64,000 bases of DNA, from assembly GCA_025786725.1 (NCBI GenBank), contig JAHLTZ010000051.1, positions 1 to 64,000 on the forward strand. Reading direction: 5' to 3'. The notes under the pieces are model-generated. The model had not been told where the DNA came from, did not search any database, and was given only the letters and a program-made list of their open reading frames with translations. A program made the position numbers and the translations under genes. The DNA is from Syncephalis fuscata. Taxonomy: Eukaryota > Zoopagomycota > Zoopagomycetes > Zoopagales > Piptocephalidaceae. This document shows positions 1-13,145 of the stretch, one piece after another. Numbering within the stretch: the stretch's first letter is position 1; the number at the start of each line of letters is the position of its first letter.

Positions 1-3000
1 GTGTTACAATATAATAAACGTATTTTATTCATTATAGTTTGCAATGCAATCTACGCATTCCATTTATTGTGTTATGCGTATATAGGTTTAACACCACTTT
101 TTATATTTTATATTCTTTCTATTATATATCACTCTATACACATTCTGCTTTTCTCTATCCAAAAATGTTTTTAGTTTTATTTTAGCTTTGGTGTTACTAA
201 ATCCCAACTCATTTCTTTAAATTTGCTTATGCATATATACACAATAGCTTCACCGCTATTCATGTTTTGATCAGTATGTATTCGTCCTGTTGTACAACAT
301 CTTATTATATAGCAATCGAGTATTATTCAGATCCAATAGCTATGTATCGTTGGTTTTATTAATATTAAGCCTCAATTCATTTAATTCACCTGTTCATACA
401 TCTATGCATACCAAGTGATAAATTTATAATAATAAGTATTCTGATAAGCAATATAACTTACTACTTAGCTTTATGCTCAATAAAATAAATGCCTAATTCG
501 ATTGCGCAATACTATCAGATGTATTCATTTGAATCCCAGATTATACTTGGTTAATTAATTTCCTATAAAAACAAAGTGTATAATAATACGTACAATTAAA
601 CAGCAACAAGTGTTACAAGTTTGCAATTGCCATATAGTATATAATGCCACTTGTGTAGACGAACTGAATGTATTTATTATGTAACAGTTTTTGTACTAGT
701 CAAGTGATTATATATTTGTATAAAGTAATACAGTGATTTCTAGTTGTTGTAAATCTAATGAACAATATTGATTGGGTGTAAATATTAATATTCACTAGTA
801 TGTTACTTATAATAAATGATATATTAATTTAAATCGATTAGTAGTTTAGAAATGGCGTTGTTGTATCTTGTTGCCTAAATAGCTATTGTCTAAACATTAG
901 TATTGGTATTCATTTGTAGTAAATTTTAATAATTATAAACTGATTTATTGGTGCAAAACCTATAAAACAAAATAAAACAAAATGTGATTCGGCAAAAGTG
1001 GCTAGCCCACCAAAAAGACAAGTGGCTACTGTTCCCAGTCCCTGTCAAGTTCTATAATTGAACAACAGAGCCCGGTGTACAGTGCCGCTTGTCTGCTGGT
1101 CCCGCCTTATGGCAATGATGCCTAAATTAGTATTAGTATTGCTCTATTTAATTTATATTCTACTTACTTTGCCTATGCTTCTTCTTCGTCGCCATCAAAA
1201 GTCACTGTGATAATTCGTAGCCCTGGTGCAACTACTTCTTCGAGTTCTTCTCTCTCGACCGGCTCCTCCTCGGCCACATCCGCCTGTTTCTTCTCGTCAT
1301 CGCTAGCACTAACTGGTACTTTCTCGCTAGCGCGGTGCACAAGACTGCGGCGCGACTTTGGAGCAGCTACTTTTCGAACCGCTTCATCCTCGCTTGATCT
1401 TGCCTCTGCAGCTTGGGGCGTGCTGGTGTACTCAACACCTTCCATTGGCATTGCCTTGTTGGCAGCACCGCTGGGCGAGCAATAGTGCGACTCGAAAGTA
1501 AAGGCATTGGCTGTTTTAACATCTTCCATTGGAGCTGCATCGCTGACAGTCCAATTTGACGAGTGGTAATTTACAAAGAAGTTAAAGACAGGCGTGGCAA
1601 AGGATGGTGCAGACGAAGCAAGTATTGGCCGCGATATCAGCTTCGTCACACGGACCTTTTTCAAGGTCGTCTTGCAGCCTTGCATCATATACGCCTCAGA
1701 GAATGTGCGTTTACGATTATGCATAGGCTGCTTGGCAGTTTGAGAACTACCGCGCGTATGGAATGGAGTAGCCATAATAAACTACTTTTGCTGTAGCAAA
1801 TGCACAACATGCAATTAACACCATTTAAACAATATACAAAACGCAAGCTCTGCCACAGTACAACAAGCCGAACTATCCGTTCAAGTGGATGAATGGTAAT
1901 ACGTAAGTGCTAAGGATGCATTGCGCAGCCAAACAAACAAATATGCACAACGCAAAGTGCTACGCAACAAACCAACTTGGCACAGAAACTATAGTATCAT
2001 TCACTATCCAGTGCAAACGCAACTACAAAACGCAACACTTGCTTACTTTTAAGATACTTTGTAAACTATAATAATGTAGTGAGTGAGTAAACGAAGTTGT
2101 GGAAGAAAATAAACAGAAAGCGTTATAGAGCACTACAGATTGATCTTGCGCGGCTTTTACACAGTAAATAACTAAACTATTTTACATTTATACCTAGTAG
2201 TTTGTATTGTCGTTTGTTTGTATTGGGTATTTGTATATACAACATGTAGTATCACTAGCGTCTTGTGCAGCTCAATACGATCTCACTAGCCAAAACAGGC
2301 CTGCATCGGAAATGAATATCAAATGGTCTGTGTACGCCTTGCTAAACCGGTAAATAGTCCGATGAACTGGATGGCGTGGTCACAACAACAAATAGGCACA
2401 TAGCACGTGATCTTGTGTTTACTTTTCATAAATACGCCACCACCATGACTATCGTGTAATAATAACGCGTGTACACGACTGAAACAATAACAAATCATTT
2501 ATACAATACATGTAGCTGCAATAACATATAATGGTATTTATTCAAGCCACTTGTATATATTCCAATATTCATAATATACGGTTTATTTCTATTTATACGA
2601 TTGCTTCATTACTTATTTGGCTGATTTATATTCCAGTATATCTGTATCTTTTAGCAACCATAAATAATGTCAATGCTTTATACAGCACGTTTATATTGAA
2701 ACTTGGATTTAAAGGTGATTTGTTGATAGGTGCGTTGTAATCACCGTAGTCTTGTTATTGATGCAGATACATATCAGTTAGCTTATTGTAGCCAGCTCAC
2801 CACTACAACAGTTTGCAATAGCTTGTTGTTTTGCAGTATCAATAGCTGATAGCTTTTGTTATATTTAACATACATGCATAAATGTGTATAGCAATGTGCT
2901 TAGTATATATGGTTGTAATTTATTTACTATACTAGATACAAGAGCAAATAAATGATCGCTAAAACAATGACGTATATAAGATACTTGTGCCTGTAGTTAT

Positions 3001-4095
3001 ATTCAACGGTATTAAAATATCATTTGTAACTAATTTAAATGTTGTGATATAGATCAAAAACTGCCTGAGTGTTAGTAAATTATTGGCACTTTAATTATTT
3101 CTAGGCAGTTAAACGTTTATGCATTTAAATTGAGCAATGTCATATAAAACAGCAAATACACTCAGTATTTCAAGTGACAAAATATATTTACAATTGACTG
3201 GTAACGTATCATAGATAATATATTTTTATTGATCTATTAATATTGTAGCTATATGCAAGAATGGCAGCTAGTTGATCATCATTGTATTTTACACACTGAT
3301 AGTTACATCACGGCACGTTCAGTAATGTCTATAATCTTGTTGTTATTATATCTATCTTTGTACCAATGTTCAAGTAGCTGTAAAGCATATTATATTTATT
3401 ATAGAATAAACAATATGCATTATATATTTGCTCAGTATCATTCTTATAGTCATGATCTTGCTGAAAGTGTATGAATAGCCATGTCAAAGTCATAGCGCAT
3501 ATAACTTAGTGGATAAAATGAGCAGAATAAACTAAAATTTACGACTAATAAAGCTGAAAATAAAGAAATAATAGTTTTGAATATAGCATAGCTACTATAT
3601 GATAAAATAAAATAAACTAAAGTGACTATTTAATGAAAAAATGTAAATGGCGGTGTTAAATCTACTGAGCATATATCCACGAGTAAATGAGTTGAAATGA
3701 GCCGATCCTCATTAATAATGAAGCTAGAACAAACGTAAATATGGTTTTGGATTGAAGAAGGCTAGGCGAGTATAAAATGCTATGTAAAATGATAAATGTA
3801 CGGCAAGAAAGTATATAAAACAATGTTAACATTATAGTGCATAAAATGTAATGAGTGAAATAAATGAAGCGTGTTAGTGTGTATAAACGATAAAATGTGT
3901 CTAGTATGTTATAAAATGATATATAGTCGTGAGGAATAGAATAGGAATGATACATGTGTACTGAGTATATGCATATGAGATAATAAATCTATGATGATGA
4001 GTATGTGCTGATTGATGTCACTCGCCACCCATCATTATGTTCAATAGAGCGATTGTCTATCTCAACTGCTTGAATGTATTAAATTTAATTATTTG
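1..4095 (-). mobile_element. TIR element B, left copy (one end missing)
   Basis: This is the mirror of the complete element at 25,472-29,710. It contains the 200-aa gene and ends inward at about 4,000-4,095 with the family TIR (TGATGTCACTCGCCACCCAT... ATTATTTGAC). The other TIR, about 140 bp, lies outside or was never present in this window. The AT-rich stretches on both sides of the gene (1-1,170 and 1,800-4,000) show no convincing coding sequence; short frames there have AT-driven composition. Confidence 0.7.
1173..1775 (-). CDS. Element-borne protein of unknown function, 200 aa (left copy)
   Basis: The product is a single uninterrupted frame that I do not recognise. Base composition is clearly richer in GC than the surrounding element, and the frame is intact in both arms, so it is probably a real gene. 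The N-terminal ~50 residues are basic (several Lys/Arg, KRTFSEAY, TTLKKVRVTK), the middle is hydrophobic/aromatic, and the last ~80 residues are low-complexity and acidic (EEEPVEREELEEVV, DGDEEEA). This suggests a soluble, partly disordered protein that could bind nucleic acid. No transposase motif, signal peptide or membrane segment is visible. Compared with the mirror copy it differs at four residues, T/A, V/A, L/P and G/D, all in the C-terminal half. Its place between the TIRs of element B suggests cargo or an unrecognised element function. Confidence 0.6.
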   Translation of the reverse strand: MATPFHTRGSSQTAKQPMHNRKRTFSEAYMMQGCKTTLKKVRVTKLISRPILASSAPSFATPVFNFFVNYHSSNWTVSDAAPMEDVKTANAFTFESHYCSPSGAANKAMPMEGVEYTSTPQAAEARSSEDEAVRKVAAPKSRRSLVHRASEKVPVSASDDEKKQADVAEEEPVEREELEEVVAPGLRIITVTFDGDEEEA

Positions 4096-5208
4096 ACTTT
4101 AAATCACATTCAATGGCTTAATAGCTTGTTTATTATCAGTGTAATAACAATAGCAGAAACAACTAGTATTATTATTAAATGGGAAAATGTCTGTATTTAT
4201 ATGAATGCAACTAATAGTAGTATGTTAATAGATAAGCAGTGCTATATTTATTTATTTAAACAAAGGAATACATAAATAATGATATACTAATACAAACCAG
4301 ATGACTATACAGCATATTGTGGCCCTGTTCTTGCCAAATCCAAATATCTCTTAAATCTATATCTATTGAAGAGGGTCAGTAAACGAGATGAGCCACATGT
4401 GCCAATGATGTTTGCTGCTTGACTACACCGCAATAAGTAGTAGTTGTTCAAACAACATTTGCTCCGCACCATCAGATATCAGATATCTTCAAGCGCAAAT
4501 CTTATGTTGCCTCAACAGCCAGATACTCAGCAAGGCAACCTCGCAAACAAACACATGGTAGGCGTACCAATGTTACTATACAAAAGACCAATCAACTATG
4601 TGCAGAAAAGCACCTTCTACAACATGTTGGAGTACCTACTGCGTGATATGTAGCTTCTAGAACACTACATATCCAGTGCTCCATAGCCAAAAGGCGCAAC
4701 TGTATCGCACCTCACACGCCCGTTTACCGACCTTAGTACATATAACAGCAACCAGCAGCGATCTTGTGATCATTGACGTCTAGCGAGTGTAAAGCATATC
4801 GAGCAACAAATGGCAGTAAGGTGCAGATCAAATGTTGTTTGAACAACTACTACTTATTGCGGTGTAGTCAAGCAGCAAACATCATTGGCACATGTGGCTC
4901 ATCTCGTTTACTGACCCTCTTCAATAGATATAGATTTAAGAGATATTTGGATTTGGCAAGAACAGGGCCACAATATGCTGTATAGTCATCTGGTTTGTAT
5001 TAGTATATCATTATTTATGTATTCCTTTGTTTAAATAAATAAATATAGCACTGCTTATCTATTAACATACTACTATTAGTTGCATTCATATAAATACAGA
5101 CATTTTCCCATTTAATAATAATACTAGTTGTTTCTGCTATTGTTATTACACTAATAATAAACAAGCTATTAAGCCATTGAATGTGATTTAAAGTCAAATA
5201 ATTAAATT
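4079..5208. repeat. Nested 1.13-kb foldback, left arm
   Basis: About 385 bp at 4,079-4,463 recurs inverted at about 4,826-5,208, flanking roughly 360 bp of unique DNA. The outer tips read AAATTTAATTATTTGAC and its complement, resembling the family TIR. Because the stems are near identical, any short frame in one stem also appears inverted in the other, and I do not regard these as genes. Confidence 0.8.
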
Positions 5209-5388
5209 TAGGGCAAATTGGAAAAATACAATGTTTTTTAAATTATTTATTAATAAAATCATTCTCTATTTGCTTTACATTTCGTTTCTTGTAACTTTAA
5301 TGACACGTCTTTTTTATAGCCGTTTCATTAGTAATTTGTAGTTGCTATTCAATAAAGGTGCTTGTTTCAACATTATTAATTCTAGCGT

Positions 5389-7000
5389 TTACAGTGTATG
5401 TTCTTGTATTGTGTCCTTTGAGCTACAATTACGACAAGCATATCGTTGCGAGGCTTCCAAAGCTTCACCACAAGATCTGATTCTTTTAACTCTTGGTCTA
5501 CCGGCTTTTTTCGTTATTTTCGGTGGCAAACACAAAATATCTGCGGTAATTGATTCTATTTCAACCGGACAAATATATGAAACAGATAATTTGCTTAAAT
5601 AATCAATGGTGTAAGATTTATCAATAAAATTATTTAATAAAAGCTTAAGATTCTTCAAAATTATTGCTACATGACTACAAATAAGCTTTATTTCTTCCCA
5701 GTACCCATACGTGCAGGTTTTTTAGTTAAATATATTGTTCTGACAATACCGGGCTTAGTATCTTTAACTTAAAATTTGGTATCCAAATAATTGTCAACTA
5801 TATAATTATTGGCGTCAGTTAACGTTGAATTATACAACAATCGGGTATTATTAGATAACAATTCTTGAGCTTGTGGATACTTAATCCTACGGCTATTTAA
5901 TAAAGTTCCAACTTTAATGACAAATCCAGTGAAAAACTGATAATGGGATTTGTTCCAAGGATCATTCATCCACGAGTTCAATGGTTCTGATGAATCTAAA
6001 CTCAACCGAATCTTGGCTATTTAAAAAACAATCTAGCCCAGTTTTTTGCTGAGTTTATTAGATTGTTATAGGCTGGCTCATTTAATGACCGTATCATTTT
6101 CATTAAATCTAGAAAATAAATTAGTACTTTGAATGTAATTTAAATAAATATAAATAGCAGCAACCTCTTTACTAGTTAAAGCTTTGTTTTAAATTCAGCA
6201 TTTGTTTTTTCGATATGAGCAATGCATGCAGAGTGGCGCGCCAAGAGAAATACAATTTTTACCAAAGAATGTATTTTTTTATTTCTGTCGCTAACAATAG
6301 CTTGGTTTTTTCTTTTAATTCAAGTATCAAATCTAATAAATGTTTAAAAAAATAAACCCAGTTGTTTTTATTTCATGAGATATTATAGCACCAACCAAAG
6401 GAAAAATATTGTTATTTCCATATTTAACAACTGCAGCAAGAGTAACACCGTTATAAGAATATCTTAAATGGCAGCTATCAATTACCAGTACTTTACGAGT
6501 ATACTGGTAAGCTTTGATAAATGCCAAATGACATAAAAATGTTCTTTCAAAATTACCAGACTAGTTTTGCAAAAAGTGCTGAACAGAGTCAGTATTAAAG
6601 TGTTTGAATTTGACAAGGTAATCTTTAATAATAAATAGCTGATATAATTGTTAGTGTATATTAAATAATTAAATATGTACTTAATACTTTCACTTGTGCA
6701 TCTTTTAATTTCATATTTGAAAGTGTAGTAACATCATTTGTAATGGACTTAATAATAAATTTAATAGTATTATTGCCAAATCATATGAACAACCATTAAA
6801 ATGTTTAATATTGCACTGGATAATCTTTATTAGGCCAGTTTTCTGCTTTCTGGCAGTCAAAATAAACTGATATTTGTTGCTGTAACGGTCTTTATGAGGA
6901 CAAATAAGCTGCAATCTTGTTGAATCACTATTTTCCTATTAAAATCACAGCCGCTAACAAGCTTAAACTCGTCAACAGCGGCTCTCAGTTTTTAATACTG
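5389..7000 (-). pseudogene. Decayed MULE (Mutator-like) transposase, left copy
   Basis: Read on the minus strand, four frame fragments appear in the order of a MULE transposase: an N-terminal DNA-binding region (LQLICPHKDRYSNKYQF near 6,860), the first catalytic Asp block (VLVIDSCHL, then NNNIFPLVGAIISHE near 6,400-6,500), an SDR block with C-x2-H (near 6,230-6,300), a fragment near 5,770-6,005 corresponding to the third acidic block (SSEPLNSW), and a C-terminal zinc knuckle preceded by GRPRVKRIRS (5,389-5,500). Frameshifts and stops separate the blocks, so no active enzyme is encoded here. Assignment rests on order and spacing of the motifs. Confidence 0.75.
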
Positions 7001-7385
7001 TTAAATATAGCTTTTTTAGATAGTTTAGTAGATATTTGGCAGATTTATTTATTAAATAAATTAATAAAATTAATTTAGCGACTGTCTATTTTCTAATTTT
7101 CCAATTTTATACTACATTAAATAATTATTTATATATTTACAAATGTACACTATAATATCTACTATTAAATAAATGTATTCATTTATACTTTACCTAACGT
7201 TGTATATTCATTTTGCATTATTTGTTTTTATCATATAATATTACACTCAGTATCTGTATAAATATATCGATAGTAAATACTGCCATATTTATACATGTTC
7301 ATCATGTTATGTTATATTATAACAATACGCTTTCTTTCGTATAGCTGTTTCATTAGTAATTTGTATTTACTCTTCAATAAAACGT

Positions 7386-7607
7386 TTATTCGACATCAAC
7401 TACTGTTTCAATACTATTAGTACTAATCCTTACAGAGCATATTTTGTATTGCGTTTTTGAGTTGTATTTACCACAAGTAGATGTATACGATGACCAGTTG
7501 ACGGCGTGAAAATTAGTCTCGACGCGTCTAACACGCGTTGCAGTAGGACAGCTGGCAGCGCTCGAAAGTCGTATAAAACAATGAAGAAACGCTAGAACGT
7601 AAGGCAT
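7386..7607 (-). pseudogene. Second MULE C-terminal remnant, left copy
   Basis: On the minus strand this fragment ends in a CGKYNSKTQYK-like stretch that resembles the zinc-knuckle end of the neighbouring transposase relic. Downstream DNA (GTTTCATTAGTAATTTGTA) also matches the DNA just past the transposase relic. I read it as a second, shorter copy of the transposase 3' end, lying immediately downstream of the CRN gene. The similarity is weak at the protein level and stronger in the flanking DNA. Confidence 0.4.
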
Positions 7608-7664
7608 ATGGACAAAAAGTAGAGAATTCGAATTAGAAATTGTAGTGTTATTTCTAAACGATCT

Positions 7665-10559
7665 TTACTCTGAGATGGAGACGAATTTGATCAGCTTTTT
7701 CAATTTGACCATATCGTCCTTGTTTTCTGCGATGCCCTCGAAAAAAAATCGTCCAGGTTTGAAAGGTCTATATACACCATTACATCCTCAATACCAGTCG
7801 CAGGTCCTTTTTGACATAGTAACTGGATTACCGTCTGGACGCCAGGGAATTCGAGATGGATGCGGAGGATGCCCTGAGGTTGGACGAAGTACCCGAAGCC
7901 TCAAAGTCATGTCGAATGTCTGCCAGTGATTGAATCACGTTGGCACGACTCTGTTTCAAAAAGCAACTTCGAATATTGCTGGAAGTTTCGTTTGATTCGT
8001 GGGTGGACTGCTTCAGACGGTCGCTGCGGAGCTTGATCGCAAGAGAGCCGGCGTAACGTTTGTCAGAAAAAAACCAGACTCCGTCCGGACATGTGCCATT
8101 ATTGACAATAAGCATTATTCGGAGACATTCGTGAGGAAGCGAGATCTGCACGGACACCACTGTCGTGTATCCAAATCCGTTGGCTGTGTTAATCTCATCA
8201 ATTTGGAGCTGGAAATTGTTGCACCAGGCGGCAATGTGACGCCTTGAAGAAAAGGAAGACAACAAGACGGTAGCCATTGAAGCGTTGAAGTGATTGACGA
8301 ACAAGTGCCCCAACGCATCTCTTTTGAAGCTGAAGTGATGCCAAAGTTGTGACAACCTGGTACATCTGATTTAGGTGCTCCAAGAACACCGGATTCTTGT
8401 CTGAAGCCTTTAGCTCTTCCTGCACTGTCTCAACAACTATTGGCTCGTCCATGACCAAGTGAATGTTACCGTAATGTAATCGTAGTTTGCACAGAGCCTT
8501 GTCCACAAAGTCAAACTGGCCCTTGCTCAAGAAGGATACTTTGCCACCGTGAAGATGATAGGCCATTGCCATTCGAGAGAGAAGCCGAGTTGTTTCGCCT
8601 GTTTGATCGTTGTCAAGAATGATGCGTATCTCAGTCCGAAGACCACTCATCGTATACTCAATCGACTTGTCAATAGCGTGCTCCAAAGTAGCTTGTTTAG
8701 AGTCTTGAAAAGTGCAAGATGCGGCGAGACGATTGATGACGTCAATGGAAAATTGAGGTCGTCCTGTTAGCATGCGGAGTTTGGCAGGCGGAATTTCACA
8801 GCCTGACATGTCGATTAGATCCGAATATAGCCTGCTCACATCGCCTTCATCAAAGCTCGGAAAGTTCTTTATCCTCAAAAAATTGGTTTGTTTGGCGATG
8901 TTTGAGTGCACACTGTCGACATTTTGCAATGAGACTGCTGTGCCTAGTATCACCTGCGTCGCCTGCATAATGCTCAGAGCACCTGATAAAAGCGTAAAAA
9001 AGCTGCGGCGAAATCGGGGTTGTATCTGGTTCTTGTCGTCAAAGAGATTATTTCTGTTATAGGTGAAAGCGGCCGGCGAGATGAGCTTGCCGGATAAGAT
9101 GTCAGTCACCGCAACCTGAGCTTCATCCAGAGCAATTACCATTCCAATTTTTTTGGAAGATAAATGGAACTGAAGCTTGGTTTGGACTTTATTAAGCATG
9201 GCTTGGATTGTGTAGTTGTCGTATTTCCGCAGCTTGCTAACTAGCTCGCCGATAGTCAAGTTACCTGCAGTAATCTGCTCATGGAAGAACTGCTGCGGCT
9301 TTAAATCAGGGTTGTTTTCCAGGAGATACTGAAGGAAGAGCATTCGTGCAAGGAATTCGAGCTTGACGCGTTCTACCACTCGTGATTTTACTTCGGAATC
9401 AATGTCCTGTGGCCCGTACCAACTTCCCTGATTCCTGTTAACAATGGTCCAGTAGATGTCCTCGACATCCTCTGCAAGCGTGATAAAGTTTGGGTCCTTA
9501 AAACCCGGAGAGATGGTCGGACTTGATATACAACAGACACAATAAATGACAAAGTGCTTGTTTGCAAGGTCAATGATTGTCGCAGTCTTTCCTGAACCGG
9601 ACGGAGCAACCATGGCTACTACGTGCTCCCCATAGTATACGCCGATATCGTCCTCGACAATTTCACAAAGAGTCTTGCCATAATTGGTGCTTGCCTGCTT
9701 GTCCAGCGCAAGTCCCAGCATCACTAGACTTATATCCGTTGCTGTTTTGTGATGTGGTAGAGTCCTCTTGTAAAAAGGTCCTAGTCTACTTCTTTGCGAT
9801 GCTTCAACATCCTTTGGATCGACAGGGCGGGTGAAATGATGGTTGAGGCCTTGGAAAATAATTTTCAATTCCTTCTCAATGTGATTATATGGAACAGACG
9901 TCTGCTGGATAAATGTTGCTACATGATCAAAAAAGGTAATTAAAAATAACGTTAGGTAATCAGCACAAGGTTACACAAGTGAGTATTTAGAAAAGGTTTA
10001 ATTATACCCACTAGGATGTAATCAATTTGAAAAATGGTCAGAAAGCGAAGTAGAGGCACGAGAGAGGACGGACACATGGATTATATCGGAGTAATGGGAA
10101 GATGAATTAAATATTAGCACTGCATACTTAGATGTAAAGCAAGGGTGAACGGCAGAGAAAGGAATTATATTGACTGCTGGTTTTTAGAGCAAAACTACTT
10201 ACCAGGCTTGGGTGGCGTTACAACGATCAGCGGGTTGTCGTAGCCGTTTTCTTCTATAAGCTCGCTGAGTTCCTCGCTTAACTTGATAGCTTTTCCCGGA
10301 TCGCCGGCGTCAGCCTCATTCTTGTAGACTTGGAGTTCGGACGAGTCCACGCCCACCAGCCTGTTTCTGAAAGCGACATCGGTGATAAGTATTTTGCGAA
10401 GGTCAGCAACATTGAGTTTTCGGCTGGAGATCTTGCTCTCGACTAGGACTTTACCAATGCCTAGCTTTGCAAATCGTGAACTGTTCGGTGCAGCTTGAAG
10501 AAGCTTGACCCAGACCGCCGACATCACTTCAGGTGCTGCTGAGACTGGTTGATCTTGAT
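7665..10559 (-). pseudogene. Crinkler (CRN)-type P-loop/nuclease gene, left copy, frameshifted
   Basis: This is the mirror of the intact gene at 18,989-21,899. Exon A is 10,203-10,559 and exon B 7,665-9,918. The N-terminal CRN module and the P-loop NTPase read through, but at least three 1-nt deletions relative to the right-arm copy (within 8,190-8,345) and others around 7,830-7,860 break the C-terminal nuclease-like region. The deletions fall in short homopolymer-like runs (for example GCCCGCC reads GCCGCC), the pattern of residual long-read error, so the gene may be intact in reality. If real, the copy encodes an NTPase lacking the nuclease domain. Confidence 0.8.
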
Positions 10560-11260
10560 CTGCAACAAAAAGAAAGTAACAAGGTTACAGACAATGGCAA
10601 GGTCAGGTAGTAGTAGAGTAAGAACGAGAAGGCCGAGAAAGAGAAAGCAAGTAAAAGATAGATAAAAGAGAGAGCGACAGAGTCACGTAGACTCATGATG
10701 CGCCAGCTTGACAGCAATGACAGGTAAAGAGGCATGTGAGACATGGAATGGCTCATAGTTCCCTCTTTGACGCCCTGCAGATGTCACAATAGGTGCAGAG
10801 CAGATAGAAGGTATATGAGGCGGAGAGAACATGTGTCTATTGCTGCCGGGATAAGCTTATCTTGGATTGTACAAGACGCTCTTTTAGTGCGCTTCGTGGT
10901 CCTTTTGGAAGGCATTGTGCAGAATTAATAGAAAGATGCTAACAGTACCAAACATACTAGCGGAATTGAAGAGACCAACGGGAGTGAGGATGAGGTGCGG
11001 TGACAGAAGCTGACAGCGTGTGAATGAGGAACAGAATTTGACAGCGTGCGAAGGTGGATGAGACGAGAAACGGAAAGAGGAAAGAGCTGCGCGTGACGAA
11101 ACGCGACATGATCTTGTCGACTGGACCGCCCAATGCTCTTTTTGTTCGGTTTTATTGCAGCACGCCTCATATCACTATAGTTTATTACAGATAATATCAG
11201 TTAGTAGTTCTTTATTTCTATTATACCATTAAACAATTTATTACCTATTTAACATAACTT
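10560..11260. other. CRN 5' region, left arm
   Basis: Mirror of 18,288-18,988. On the minus strand it contains the conserved leader beginning ATGAGGCGTGCTGCAATAAA (near 11,170) and a pyrimidine-rich stretch that ends in a TTGCAG acceptor at 10,560. I see no further gene. Confidence 0.5.
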
Positions 11261-12525
11261 GGGGGTCAAATGACTATTTTAATAACATTCGCGCAATCGA
11301 ACTGCACATTCAATCTATTGAACATGGGGCCAAGTGGTGAGTTTATTTAATCATTACATCATCACATTTATTGTTTTTTGGTGGTCAAATGACTAAAATT
11401 TAATAACATCCAATCTATTAAACATGATGATGGGTGGTGAGTGACATCAGGGCCCAAAATACTCATCAATGTAGATTTATTATCCAGTATGCATATATTC
11501 AGTACACATATATACTCTATTTACCTATATCATTCCCAGCCTGTCCCATACTACTATATAGCATTCTACGATATATTAAATACATTTTATTGTTTATATG
11601 CGGCAATATACTTCACTCATCCCACTCATTACATTTTATACACTATAACTTTAAAATTGTTTTATATGCTATCTTACCGTACATTTATTATTTTATATGT
11701 CATTCTATACTCGCATAGCCATCCTCTATCCAAAAATGTTTTACCTTTGTTTTAGATTTATTATTAACAAATGTCGACTAATTCCGTTCATTGATCATGC
11801 ATATAACTCACTAGATTCAACATAGCTAATTGTCATTTTACACTGTATATTCTTTATATTGTATATCAGTTTATTGTCTAGTAACTATGCGCTGGCTATT
11901 ACCGTTGCCTGTTTGGTTCTAGCACTGTTATTAAAAAATGTCGACTAATGTTGGTCATCTGCTCATGCATATATGCTCAATAACTAGAACATTGCTAATC
12001 TCGCTCAATGTTGCATATTCAGTATAATGTTTATCATTTTATTATATATTGGCTATATGCTGTCTATAGCCGTTGTCGGTATAGTTTTAACTTTTTTATT
12101 AATAAAAATTAACATATCGCACTTAGTTTGTTCAATGGGTTATATTGATAGAACAAACAACATGAATATGAACGGAGTTATGTTTTATTGAAATTATTTA
12201 TAAATAAACTAGATCATGTCAACTAGTCATGTATTAATGTTAATCAAGCAAAGTGACGGGTATACATAGCAATAACACATACGGTGATGATATATGCATA
12301 CTGGATAATGAATCTATGATGATGGGTATTTTGGACCTTGATGTCACTCACTACCCATCATCATGTTCAATAAATTAAATGTTATTAAATTTAGTTATGT
12401 GGCCATTAAATTATAATATAATTACTAATTTGATCATTAATAGAACTCGCCATTTGCCCCATGCTCAATAAAACGCAAATGCAGCTCAACTACGCGAATG
12501 TTATTAAAATAGTCATTTAATTTCC
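11261..12525 (+). repeat. 1.27-kb TIR (MITE-like) unit, left side of core A1
   Basis: Both ends carry related blocks: GTCAAATGAC, then ATTTTAATAACATTCGCG, then a (T)TGAACATG(G) block followed by GGTGAG. Each end has two tandem versions (11,261 and 11,381; inverted at 12,300-12,380 and 12,440-12,525). This makes the unit itself a short inverted-repeat element, and core A resembles a composite of two such units in opposite orientation. Confidence 0.65.
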
Positions 12526-12917
12526 AAATAAAATAGTTAAATAAATTGCTGCAAATAGAAAGAATAGGAATAGGCCAGTTATTATCAAAAAAATGATTAG
12601 TAGACCGCTATATGGTCCTAGTATTTTATACTAAACACTACTAGTTAATTATAATGGTTATATAACAAATAATCTCCGTTAGCATCATTATAATTCTAAT
12701 TTAAGAAGACATGGAACACTAGCCGTTTATTAAATTGAATCTATCTATCTATTTATACAAGTTATATTTAAAGTTGTTTTGTTATGGTTAATAAAGAAAA
12801 AAGGTCAAGCAATTAGACGTCTGTATATTAATATTTAAGCATTTGGTCGGGTTAAATTCCCTAAAGCTTTATTTAGAAAGAGAATTGTACAAATATAGTA
12901 AACATCTGAGCTTGAGT

Positions 12918-12978
12918 TTATCGCTGTTTGCGTGCAGTAGATTCTTCTTCTTCTCTGCGTCGTTGCATGTCTGCTGGG
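12918..12978 (-). pseudogene. Possible captured last exon (PADMQRRR...), left copy
   Basis: After a TTAG acceptor, the minus strand reads PADMQRRREEEESTARKQR then a stop. The same sequence is kept at 16,570-16,630, 43,166-43,226 and 47,151-47,211. It looks like the basic/acidic tail of a host protein, but the source gene is unknown and 19 codons is little evidence. Confidence 0.3.
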
Positions 12979-13145
12979 CTAAATGCTTAAGTGTTTAAAT
13001 AAACAAAGATCTGAAATATTAAAGTTTGCTAGCTTTAATGCTATTAAACGTGTACATGCTACTGATTTGATGAACGACGTCAATTAAGTGATTTGCGTTT
13101 ATATAAATTAAATAAACTGTTATTTATCCATATGATATTTGGTAG

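Noticed and set aside
4093-4275. 60-codon frame found four times in the arms
   Set aside because: It is part of the stem of the nested foldback, so copy number reflects the repeat and not selection.
11434-11755. Two overlapping 94- and 104-codon frames present in every core copy
   Set aside because: They lie in the TIR unit, overlap each other in different frames, and their Tyr/Ile/Leu composition follows the AT-rich DNA; conservation is that of the repeat.
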